Origin: an uncultured Duganella sp.
Lineage (GTDB): Bacteria > Pseudomonadota > Gammaproteobacteria > Burkholderiales > Burkholderiaceae
Length of the DNA: 12,280 nucleotides
Assembly: GCA_946482635.1 (NCBI GenBank)
Contig: CAMLSG010000164.1
Coordinates: forward strand, 1-12,280
Reading direction: 5' to 3'
The notes below the pieces were generated by a model. That model did not search any database. It was not told the DNA's origin and saw nothing but the letters and a program-made list of their open reading frames with translations. Positions within the stretch are counted from its first letter, which is position 1. Every line of letters begins with the position of its first letter. This document shows, one piece after another, positions 6,749-12,280 of this stretch. The position numbers and the translations under genes were made by a program.

Positions 6749-6826
6749 ATGACCTCGCATTTGCACATTTCTGCACACCTGCCAGGCGCCCTACTACCAG
6801 GCGCGCTACTACTGGCACGCGCCTGA
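6749..6826 (+). CDS. leuA leader peptide (LeuL-like), 25 residues
   Basis: A 25-codon ORF (start MTSHLHISAHLPGA, end LLLARA) lies in the leuA leader and is too short for routine gene calling. Seven of its residues are leucine: single Leu at 5 and 11, a pair at 15-16 and a triplet at 20-22. Four of the seven codons are CTA; I read about 43 leucine codons in leuA and saw no CTA. Runs of rare leucine codons just upstream of a leucine-synthesis gene are the hallmark of attenuation peptides such as enterobacterial leuL. Ribosome slowing on Leu codons when charged tRNA-Leu is scarce would expose or refold the mRNA that follows. No Shine-Dalgarno is visible, consistent with a nearly leaderless start. 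The peptide sequence is seen directly; the regulatory role is inferred. Confidence 0.72.
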   Translation: MTSHLHISAHLPGALLPGALLLARA

Positions 6827-6866
6827 TTTCCCCCTAGCTGCACTCCACGTCGGCCGCCTTCGCGCC
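6782..6866 (+). promoter_or_regulatory. leuA leader RNA with competing hairpins
   Basis: A tandem 15-bp direct repeat (6782-6796 and 6797-6811, one mismatch) encodes PGALL twice. The second copy forms an 8-bp stem, CAGGCGCG (6798-6805) with CGCGCCTG (6818-6825), around the Leu codons. The first copy (6783-6789) can pair with the same 3' strand over 7 bp. GGCGCG (6800-6805) can alternatively pair with CGCGCC at 6861-6866. These pairings are mutually exclusive, as expected for an attenuator. No GC stem followed by a T-run is visible before leuA. The output might therefore be translational (ACTCC at 6842-6846 can pair with GGAGT of the leuA ribosome site at 6899-6903) or Rho-dependent. Confidence 0.45.
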
Positions 6867-6909
6867 ACGTCCCGGTTTCCCAAAATTTGAAAAACACAGG
6901 AGTATCACC

Positions 6910-8607
6910 ATGATGTTGAAGAACCCTGCCGCCAAATATCGTCCATACCCAACCGTCGGCTTGACCGACCGCACCTGGCCGAACGCCGTCATCGCCAAGC
7001 CGCCAATCTGGATGAGCACCGACCTGCGCGACGGCAACCAGGCGCTGATCGAGCCGATGAGCGTGGAAAAGAAAATCAAGTTCTTCGAGTTGTTGATCAA
7101 GGTGGGCCTGAAGGAAATCGAAGTGGGCTTCCCGTCCGCCTCGCAGACCGATTTCGATTTCGTGCGCAAGCTGATCGAAGAAAACCGCATTCCGGACGAC
7201 GTCACCATCATCGTGCTGACCCAGGCGCGCGAAGAACTGATCCGCCGCACCGTGGAATCCTGCATCGGCGCCAAGCGCGCCATCGTGCACATGTATAACT
7301 CCACCGCGCCGGTGTTCCGCAAAGTGGTGTTCGGCGCCAGCCGCGAAGAGATCACCAGGATCGCCACCGACGGCACCAAGCTGGTCAAGGAATTGCTGGC
7401 CCAGCATCCGGAAACCGACTGGACCTACGAATACACGCCGGAGTCCTTCTCCACCACCGAACTGGATTTCGCCAAGCACATCGTGGACGCGGTCTCCGCC
7501 ATCTGGCAGCCGACCCCGGACAAGAAGATGATCGTCAACCTGCCGGCCACCGTCGAATGCTCGACCCCGAACGTGTACGCCGACCAGATCGAATGGATGT
7601 CGCGCAAGCTGGAGCGCCGCGATTCCATCATCATCTCTGTGCACCCGCATAACGACCGCGGCACCGGCATCGCCGCCGCCGAATTTGCCGTGATGGCCGG
7701 CGCCGAGCGCGTGGAAGGCTGCCTGTTCGGCAACGGCGAACGCACCGGCAACGTCGACCTGGTGACGCTGGCCCTGAACCTCTACACCCAAGGCGTGCAT
7801 CCGGGTCTGGATTTCTCCGACATCGACTCCGTGCGCAAAGTGGTCGAGGAGTGCAACCAGTTGCCGGTGCATCCGCGCCATCCATACGTGGGCGACCTGG
7901 TGTTCACCGCCTTCTCCGGTTCGCACCAGGACGCAATCAAGAAAGGCTTCGCCAAGCAGCAGGAAGGCGCGCCGTGGGAAATCCCCTACTTGCCGATCGA
8001 CCCGCAAGACCTGGGCCGCAGCTACGACGCCGTCATCCGCGTCAACAGCCAGTCCGGCAAGGGCGGCATGGCCTACCTGCTGGAGCAGGATTACGGCCTC
8101 GAATTGCCGCGCCGCCTGCAGATTGAGTTCAGCCGCGCAGTGCAGAAAGTGGCCGACCAGACCGGCCTGGAAATCACTTCCGAAGGCATCTACCAGATCT
8201 TCGAAAATGAATACCTGACCCAGGCCACGCCCTACGCCTACGTATCGCACAAGATGGTGGAAGACAGCTCCAGCGACGAGCCGGTGCAGATCGATATCGG
8301 CTTGCTGCACAACAAGGCTTCGATGTCGCTGCAAGGCGGCGGCAACGGCCCGATCGACGCCTTCGTCGATGCGCTCGGCCTGGACGTCACGCTGATGGAC
8401 TACCACGAGCACGCCATCGGCCACGGCGCCAACGCCAAGGCAGCCTGCTACGTCGAACTGCGCCTGGACGGCGGCCCTACCCTGTTCGGCGCGGGCATCG
8501 ACAGCAATATCGTCACCGCCTCCTTCAAGGCCGTGCTGAGCGCCATCAACCGCCAGATCGCACAGAAAGCCGAAGCGTCGGCTAGCATCGCACAAGCCGC
8601 AGCCTGA
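6910..8607 (+). CDS. leuA: 2-isopropylmalate synthase (long form)
   Basis: A 565-residue enzyme for the first committed step of leucine synthesis: acetyl-CoA plus 3-methyl-2-oxobutanoate gives (2S)-2-isopropylmalate. The TIM-barrel catalytic domain (about 30-310) has the [11 protein letters not shown] signature (36-46, metal ligand D41), HPHNDRGTG (245-253, metal-binding H245 and H247) and GNGERTGN (274-281). A linker and the C-terminal LeuA allosteric domain (about 435-555) follow, where leucine binds for feedback inhibition; it includes [13 protein letters not shown]. The length and the N-terminal start, [16 protein letters not shown], fit the roughly 560-residue long type rather than the roughly 515-residue E. 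coli type. AGGAG (6898-6902) lies 7 bases before the first ATG and 10 before the second (6913); either may be used. Expression is probably governed by the upstream leader peptide and possibly the divergent Lrp-type regulator. Confidence 0.97.
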   Translation: MMLKNPAAKYRPYPTVGLTDRTWPNAVIAKPPIWMSTDLRDGNQALIEPMSVEKKIKFFELLIKVGLKEIEVGFPSASQTDFDFVRKLIEENRIPDDVTIIVLTQAREELIRRTVESCIGAKRAIVHMYNSTAPVFRKVVFGASREEITRIATDGTKLVKELLAQHPETDWTYEYTPESFSTTELDFAKHIVDAVSAIWQPTPDKKMIVNLPATVECSTPNVYADQIEWMSRKLERRDSIIISVHPHNDRGTGIAAAEFAVMAGAERVEGCLFGNGERTGNVDLVTLALNLYTQGVHPGLDFSDIDSVRKVVEECNQLPVHPRHPYVGDLVFTAFSGSHQDAIKKGFAKQQEGAPWEIPYLPIDPQDLGRSYDAVIRVNSQSGKGGMAYLLEQDYGLELPRRLQIEFSRAVQKVADQTGLEITSEGIYQIFENEYLTQATPYAYVSHKMVEDSSSDEPVQIDIGLLHNKASMSLQGGGNGPIDAFVDALGLDVTLMDYHEHAIGHGANAKAACYVELRLDGGPTLFGAGIDSNIVTASFKAVLSAINRQIAQKAEASASIAQAAA

Positions 8608-8621
8608 GCGGTTTTTCATTC

Positions 8622-8645
8622 GGGGACGGCTTGCGCGCCGTCCCT
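8622..8645 (+). terminator. Hairpin after leuA
   Basis: GGGACGGC (8623-8630) pairs with GCCGTCCC (8637-8644) around TTGCGC, with one additional G-T pair, 15 bases after the leuA stop. No T-run follows (GGATTTGTC). It probably marks the end of a monocistronic leuA transcript. Confidence 0.5.
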
Positions 8646-8649
8646 GGAT

Positions 8650-8677
8650 TTGTCTCCTTTCGGCAAGTATTTATACT
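8650..8677 (+). promoter_or_regulatory. Sigma70-like promoter for the chemotaxis receptor
   Basis: TTGTCT (8650-8655, 4 of 6) and TATACT (8672-8677, 5 of 6) are separated by 16 bases. The -10 lies within the small dyad AGTAT-TT-ATACT. I saw no sigma28-type box (TAAAG, then GCCGATAA), which is often found before chemotaxis genes. Confidence 0.4.
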
Positions 8678-8713
8678 GGTAAATCGTTTACCTGGCCGCC
8701 GGAAGGAGCAGTC

Positions 8714-10339
8714 ATGCGCATTGCCAACCTGAAGATCGGGACCCGCCTGGGCTTGTGTTTCGCGATTGTCTTCGCCTTGATGGCGATGCTGATTGCCGTT
8801 GGCAGCCAGCGCCTTTCCAGCATCGGCGAACTGAGTTCCACCATCATCGACAAGGACTGGGTCAAGGCCGATGCGGCGGCAACCGTTACCGCCACCACGC
8901 GCGCCAATGCGGCGCTGGTGCTGCAACTGCTGCTGGTCACGGATCCGGCCCAATCGGCGGATTTGCGCAAGCAGGTCGACAAGAACAAGGCCATCATCAC
9001 GGACGCCCTGTCCACGCTGGACAAACTGGTCTACCGCCCCGCCGGACGCGAACTGCTCGCGCAAGTGACCAGCGAGCGCAGCGCCTATGTGCAGTCGTTC
9101 AGCGCCGTACTCAAGCTGGTTGAAGAGGGACAGCGCGAACAGGCCACGCAAAAGGCCATGTCGGAAACCATGCCGCGCCTGGCAAAACTTCAGGCCACCG
9201 TTGAAAAACTCGCCGACCTGCAGGACGGCATCGTCACAGCCAATGGCGCTGCCATCAAGCAGCACATCAGCTCCGCCCAGATCATGATGGTCGCCCTGGG
9301 CCTGGCCGCCCTGGTGCTGGGCGTAGCCTGCGCTTACTGGGTCACGCGCTCGATTACGCGTCCGATCAACTATGCCCTGCAAGTGGCGCGCACTGTCGCT
9401 TCCGGCGATCTGACCAGCCATATCACAGCCCATTCGCAAGATGAGGCAGGACAGCTGCTGCATGCCCTGCGCGAGATGAACGATGCGCTGTCGCAGATCG
9501 TCGGCCAGGTGCGCAATGGCACGGTCGCCATTGCCTCGGCCTCCGGCCAGATCGCGACCGGCAATATGGACCTGTCGGCGCGCACGGAAAACCAGGCATC
9601 GGCACTGGAAGAAACCGCGTCGTCGATGGAAGAACTGACGTCGACCGTCAAAGCCAATGCCGACAACGCGCGCGAAGCGGACAAGCTGGCCAGCTCCGCT
9701 TCCTCCATCGCCCAGCGCGGCGGCGAAGTGGTGTCGCAAGTTGTGACGACCATGGGCTCGATCAACGATTCCTCGCGCAAGGTGGTGGACATTATCGCGG
9801 TGATTGACGGCATCGCCTTCCAGACCAACATCCTGGCCTTGAACGCGGCGGTCGAAGCCGCGCGCGCCGGCGAGCAAGGCCGCGGCTTCGCGGTGGTGGC
9901 CAGCGAAGTGCGCAACCTCGCCGCCCGCTCGGCCAGCGCCGCCAAAGAAATCAAGGAACTGATTTCCAGTTCGGTGGAGCAGGTCGATGCCGGTGCCAGG
10001 CTGGTCGCGCAGGCCGGCGCAACGATGGAAGAAGTAGTGTCGGCCGTACAGCGCGTGACCGGCATCGTGGCCGAAATCTCGCTTGCCACGCGCGAACAAA
10101 CCGACGGCATCGAGCAGATGAACACGGCCATCATGCAGATGGACCAGACCACGCAGCAGAATGCCGCGCTGGTGGAACAGGCAGCGGCGGCCGCCTCGGC
10201 CATGAGCGACCAGGCCAGCGAGCTGGAATCGCTGGTCAGCCAGTTCCGCCTGTCCGGAGAGGCCGTCGCACGCCAGCGCCCGGCCCTGGCGGCGCAGCCG
10301 CACAACAGGCAGCGCCTGCCCAGCCCGAGCGATACATAA
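8714..10339 (+). CDS. Methyl-accepting chemotaxis protein (4HB type)
   Basis: A 541-residue inner-membrane receptor. TM1 spans about 12-31. A periplasmic four-helix-bundle sensor of about 155 residues follows (to about 188), then TM2 (about 190-210) and a HAMP domain (about 211-265, with [12 protein letters not shown]). The long cytoplasmic coiled-coil has the methyl-accepting signalling tip, [20 protein letters not shown] followed by [17 protein letters not shown] (residues 367-403). Methylation helices flank it, e.g. [20 protein letters not shown] (292-311). The receptor would sense a small ligand and control CheA activity and so flagellar rotation. The C-terminus (516-541) is a basic, Pro/Gln-rich tail without the NWETF-type CheR-tethering pentapeptide, so adaptation enzymes must bind without that tether. 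GGAAGGAG (8701-8708) sits 5 bases before the ATG. The ligand cannot be predicted from the sequence. Confidence 0.96.
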   Translation: MRIANLKIGTRLGLCFAIVFALMAMLIAVGSQRLSSIGELSSTIIDKDWVKADAAATVTATTRANAALVLQLLLVTDPAQSADLRKQVDKNKAIITDALSTLDKLVYRPAGRELLAQVTSERSAYVQSFSAVLKLVEEGQREQATQKAMSETMPRLAKLQATVEKLADLQDGIVTANGAAIKQHISSAQIMMVALGLAALVLGVACAYWVTRSITRPINYALQVARTVASGDLTSHITAHSQDEAGQLLHALREMNDALSQIVGQVRNGTVAIASASGQIATGNMDLSARTENQASALEETASSMEELTSTVKANADNAREADKLASSASSIAQRGGEVVSQVVTTMGSINDSSRKVVDIIAVIDGIAFQTNILALNAAVEAARAGEQGRGFAVVASEVRNLAARSASAAKEIKELISSSVEQVDAGARLVAQAGATMEEVVSAVQRVTGIVAEISLATREQTDGIEQMNTAIMQMDQTTQQNAALVEQAAAAASAMSDQASELESLVSQFRLSGEAVARQRPALAAQPHNRQRLPSPSDT

Positions 10340-10343
10340 ATCA

Positions 10344-10357
10344 TTTCCGGCCGGAAA
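10344..10357. terminator. Perfect 14-bp palindrome after the chemotaxis gene
   Basis: TTTCCGGCCGGAAA is perfectly self-complementary, 5 bases after the stop codon. It has no loop of its own and no T-run. It could be a weak terminator or an operator, since it overlaps the -35 region of the next promoter (TATAAT at 10368). Confidence 0.35.
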
Positions 10358-10367
10358 CGGTCTGATG

Positions 10368-10387
10368 TATAATCGTGAACTTATAAT
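10368..10387 (+). promoter_or_regulatory. Tandem TATAAT boxes upstream of the Cache-HAMP gene
   Basis: Two perfect TATAAT hexamers lie at 10368-10373 and 10382-10387. Neither has a convincing -35 at the normal spacing, suggesting activator-dependent use or overlapping start sites. Transcription from here would produce a leader of about 205-220 bases before the ATG at 10601. Confidence 0.45.
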
Positions 10388-10574
10388 CTGAGCAACAGGA
10401 AAATCACGCAAATAAGGGTCCAGCAGCGACCTGTGATTTCACAAAATGCTGCTCAGGCAAATGCCCGAAGTAGCGTGCTTGGCGCTGCGAACAGCCTCGG
10501 GTGAGCAATCTGCTTTGCCTCGAAATCAGCCTTAATGCCGACACAGTCCGTGGTTCGAATGCGGTGGTGTCAGC
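10388..10574 (+). ncRNA. Candidate structured 5' leader or small RNA
   Basis: This 187-base non-coding stretch holds many potential helices: 10388-10394 with 10450-10456 (7 bp); 10401-10407 with 10433-10439 (7 bp); 10416-10420 with 10428-10432; 10455-10461 with 10514-10520 (7 bp); 10464-10468 with 10497-10501; 10470-10475 with 10483-10488; and 10540-10544 with 10567-10571, extended by 10537-10538 with 10573-10574. The loop AGCAGC (10422-10427) can also pair with GCTGCT (10448-10453), competing with the first helix, which is a switch-like arrangement. I cannot match it to any RNA class I know, including c-di-GMP (GEMM), TPP, cobalamin, 6S or tmRNA. It is either the leader of the following gene or a separate small RNA. 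Helices are read by eye; no energy was computed. Confidence 0.4.
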
Positions 10575-10600
10575 GCGATTATTACGAATGATTTATAAAA

Positions 10601-11668
10601 ATGAAACTGTCACTTAATATCTTTCAAAAAGTCCTGATCACCCTGCTCGTGGTAACCCTCGTGCCGCTGTTCGCCCTCTGGTACCTGGGCAACTCGTCTG
10701 CTGAGCAAGAACTGACCGAGAAAATCTCGGAAAACCTGGTTGCCACGACCGACACCGTGGCCACCGGCGTGAACGGCTGGGACGACACCAATATGCGCGC
10801 CATGCGCCAGGCGGCCCGCCTGGACGACGTCATTTCGATGAATACCGGGCGCCAGACGCCGGTCCTGATGGCGACCGCGGCTTCCTATGAATGGGTGTAC
10901 CTGATCCACACCCTGGACACCGCCGGCAAGGACGTGGCGCGCAGCGACGGCAACGCGATGCTCGACTACGGCGACCGCTCCTACTTCAAAGCCATCATGT
11001 CCGGCAAGGAAGAAGGCCGCCTGGTGGCAATCGGCAAGACCAGCGGCAAACCATCGCTGAACATCGGCGTGCCGATCCGCAATGAAAACCGCACCATCGT
11101 CGGTGTCTTCGCGATGGCGATGGACCTGGGCGTCGTGTCGCGCACCGTGACCGACATCCGCATCGGCGAAACCGGCCACGCCATCCTGCTGGACGGCGAC
11201 AAGAAAGTCATCGCCCACGGCGATGCGAGCAAGATCAAGTCCGCGCTGCAAGACTTCAGCAAGCACCCTGCCCTGCAAGTGGAAGGCATCACCGACCAGC
11301 CAAAAGTCTACATGGACGGCGACGTGAAGATGGTGGGCTTCGTGCGCAACCTGCCGCAAGGCTGGACCGTGCTGGTTGAACAGCGTTACGACGAGGCCTA
11401 TGCCGCCATGACCAAGATGCGCAGCGAAGCACGCCTGCTGATCATCGTCGTTATCGTACTGGTTGCCGCCCTGGCATTCGTGCTGGGCAAACAGCTGACC
11501 CGTCCGATCAACCACCTGACCGACATCGCCGAGAAGCTGAGCAAGGGCCAGTTGGACGTGACCATTCCTCAGACCAGCCGCGGCGACGAAATCGGCTCGC
11601 TGGCGCGTGCGGTGGAACGCCTGGGCGTCAGTATCCAGATGGCGATGGATCGCCTGCGTAAGAAATAA
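10601..11668 (+). CDS. Membrane Cache-HAMP sensor without an output domain
   Basis: A 355-residue protein with TM1 (about 8-29), an extracytoplasmic double-Cache-like domain (about 31-276, with DYGDRSYFKAIMSGKE at 122-137 and IGVPIRNENRTIVGVF at 155-170), TM2 (about 278-296) and HAMP (about 297-350, with TRPINHLTDIAEKLSKGQLD). It then stops after RLRKK. There is no kinase, GGDEF or methyl-accepting domain, so any signal must pass to a partner protein. The gene 19 bases downstream is the obvious candidate. Cache domains usually bind small metabolites such as amino or carboxylic acids; the ligand is unknown here. The start is fixed by TM1, although no Shine-Dalgarno is visible before the ATG and the preceding bases are AT-rich. 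The long structured leader may matter for its translation. Domain architecture is confident; function is inferred. Confidence 0.9.
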   Translation: MKLSLNIFQKVLITLLVVTLVPLFALWYLGNSSAEQELTEKISENLVATTDTVATGVNGWDDTNMRAMRQAARLDDVISMNTGRQTPVLMATAASYEWVYLIHTLDTAGKDVARSDGNAMLDYGDRSYFKAIMSGKEEGRLVAIGKTSGKPSLNIGVPIRNENRTIVGVFAMAMDLGVVSRTVTDIRIGETGHAILLDGDKKVIAHGDASKIKSALQDFSKHPALQVEGITDQPKVYMDGDVKMVGFVRNLPQGWTVLVEQRYDEAYAAMTKMRSEARLLIIVVIVLVAALAFVLGKQLTRPINHLTDIAEKLSKGQLDVTIPQTSRGDEIGSLARAVERLGVSIQMAMDRLRKK

Positions 11669-11687
11669 TTGGTAAAGGCGAACTGAA

Positions 11688-12280
11688 ATGGCACAGCCAG
11701 AGTTCACTCCCTTCGTAGAACTGCTCGACAAGATCGCAGGCTTCTGCGCCCAGGGCGACACCGCGACCATCATGCTGGTCAGCGATGACAACCGCATGGC
11801 CCAGATCCACCTCGATAACGGGCGCATCGTGTTCGTCCTGTGCCGTGGCCGCCGCGGCCGCGACGGCCTGGACATCCTGCGCACCATGCAGCGTGCGCGC
11901 ATGAGCATGGACCGTCCGAGCGTGGGCAATAACGAACCGCTGCCGTGGTCGACCGAAGCCATCCTGGACTACCTGTACGGCAGCATCACCGAACTGCCGG
12001 AAGGCAGTTCGCCGGCGTCCACCCTGCTGGCCGGCGTAGCGCGCCGCCCGGCAGCAGCGCCGGAAGCCGCCAGCAAGCCGGCAGCCAAGACGGCCCTGAC
12101 GGACGCGCAGCGCAGCATTTTCGAAAACACCCTCGCCACCTACATCGGCCCGATGGCCTCGATTGTATGCGGCGACTATTTCGACGAGATCACCGACCTG
12201 CGCCTGCTGGCCCTGAAACTGGCCGGTGAAATCCCGAACGCCGACCAGGCCGCCAAGTTCAAGGCAGAGATCAGCCAGGC
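11688..12280 (+). CDS. DUF4388/PATAN-like plus conserved C-terminal domain protein (partial)
   Basis: This reading frame is open from the ATG to the window edge (197 full codons), so the 3' end is missing. AAAGG (11674-11678) precedes the ATG at a 9-base spacing. Residues about 1-100 look like a DUF4388/PATAN-type domain: ATIMLVSDDNRMAQIHLDNG, then RIVFVLCRGRRGRDGLDIL. A Pro/Ala-rich linker (about 104-135) follows. The second domain (about 138 onward: IFENTLATYIGPMASIVCGD, then LALKLAGEIPN and AAKFKAEI) resembles a short helical domain (DUF8082-like) often found at the ends of bacterial signalling proteins. There is no signal peptide, so it is cytoplasmic. It starts 19 bases after the Cache-HAMP gene and is probably the partner that receives its signal. 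Family calls come from memory of motif patterns and are moderate. Confidence 0.75.
   Translation, partial: MAQPEFTPFVELLDKIAGFCAQGDTATIMLVSDDNRMAQIHLDNGRIVFVLCRGRRGRDGLDILRTMQRARMSMDRPSVGNNEPLPWSTEAILDYLYGSITELPEGSSPASTLLAGVARRPAAAPEAASKPAAKTALTDAQRSIFENTLATYIGPMASIVCGDYFDEITDLRLLALKLAGEIPNADQAAKFKAEISQ

Noticed and set aside
6721..8619. Very long minus-strand open frame opposite leuA
   Set aside because: It is low-complexity, Gly/His/Val-rich antisense translation typical of GC-rich coding DNA; leuA on the plus strand explains the region. The same applies to the antisense frame over the chemotaxis gene.
8714..10339. Internal repeats in the coiled-coil region of the chemotaxis receptor
   Set aside because: Heptad-based Ala/Ser/Glu periodicity is normal for methyl-accepting receptors and not a DNA repeat.
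10545..10566. tRNA-like T-loop (GGTTCGAAT)
   Set aside because: The flanking five bases on each side do not pair as a T-stem, and no acceptor or anticodon arm can be placed around it; not a tRNA or tmRNA.
10388..10571. c-di-GMP (GEMM) riboswitch, suggested by an ACGCAAA string and motility-related neighbours
   Set aside because: The remaining GEMM consensus elements (GNRA-type tetraloop, receptor and flanking conserved bases) are absent or in the wrong order.
10388..10571. CsrB/RsmY-type protein-sponge RNA
   Set aside because: There are too few GGA motifs in loops to support this class.

Overview
The window is a chromosomal segment from a high-GC betaproteobacterium. The gene complement and protein style (long-form LeuA, 4HB methyl-accepting chemotaxis protein, YcgR-like PilZ protein, Cache-HAMP sensor) suggest Oxalobacteraceae (Massilia/Duganella/Janthinobacterium type). 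That placement is inference from sequence character, not a database match. No integrase, transposase, tRNA, rRNA or CRISPR array was found. The one repeat-like element is an 81-bp imperfect palindrome at the left edge.

Left region (29-3381): a compact selenium-metabolism locus. A selenoneine synthase (senA, minus strand) diverges from a selenosugar synthase (senB) and a selenophosphate synthetase (selD, called senC in this context), both on the plus strand. Together they would make selenophosphate, then a selenosugar, then couple selenium to trimethylated histidine (hercynine) to give selenoneine. The large palindrome begins directly at the senA stop codon and can act as its terminator. This is the most notable system here, although the pathway itself is already described.

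Middle-left (3382-6631): an exported S41-family protease-like protein with its own promoter; a YcgR-like PilZ c-di-GMP effector; an unassigned 212-residue protein that overlaps the PilZ gene tail to tail; and an Lrp/AsnC regulator that probably shares a transcript with the unassigned gene.

Centre (6632-8645): the Lrp-type gene diverges from leuA (2-isopropylmalate synthase). The 278-bp gap between them holds a consensus -35 element overlapped by a short dyad, and an unlisted 25-codon leader ORF. That ORF has seven leucine codons, four of them CTA, a codon I did not find in leuA. This is a strong candidate for leucine-responsive leader-peptide control.

Right (8650-12280): a complete methyl-accepting chemotaxis protein, then a 261-bp gap with two TATAAT boxes and many potential RNA helices. 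After it come a membrane Cache-HAMP sensor with no output domain and a co-transcribed protein with a DUF4388/PATAN-like N-terminus and a second conserved domain, cut by the window edge. The last two look like a sensory operon with a structured 5' leader.
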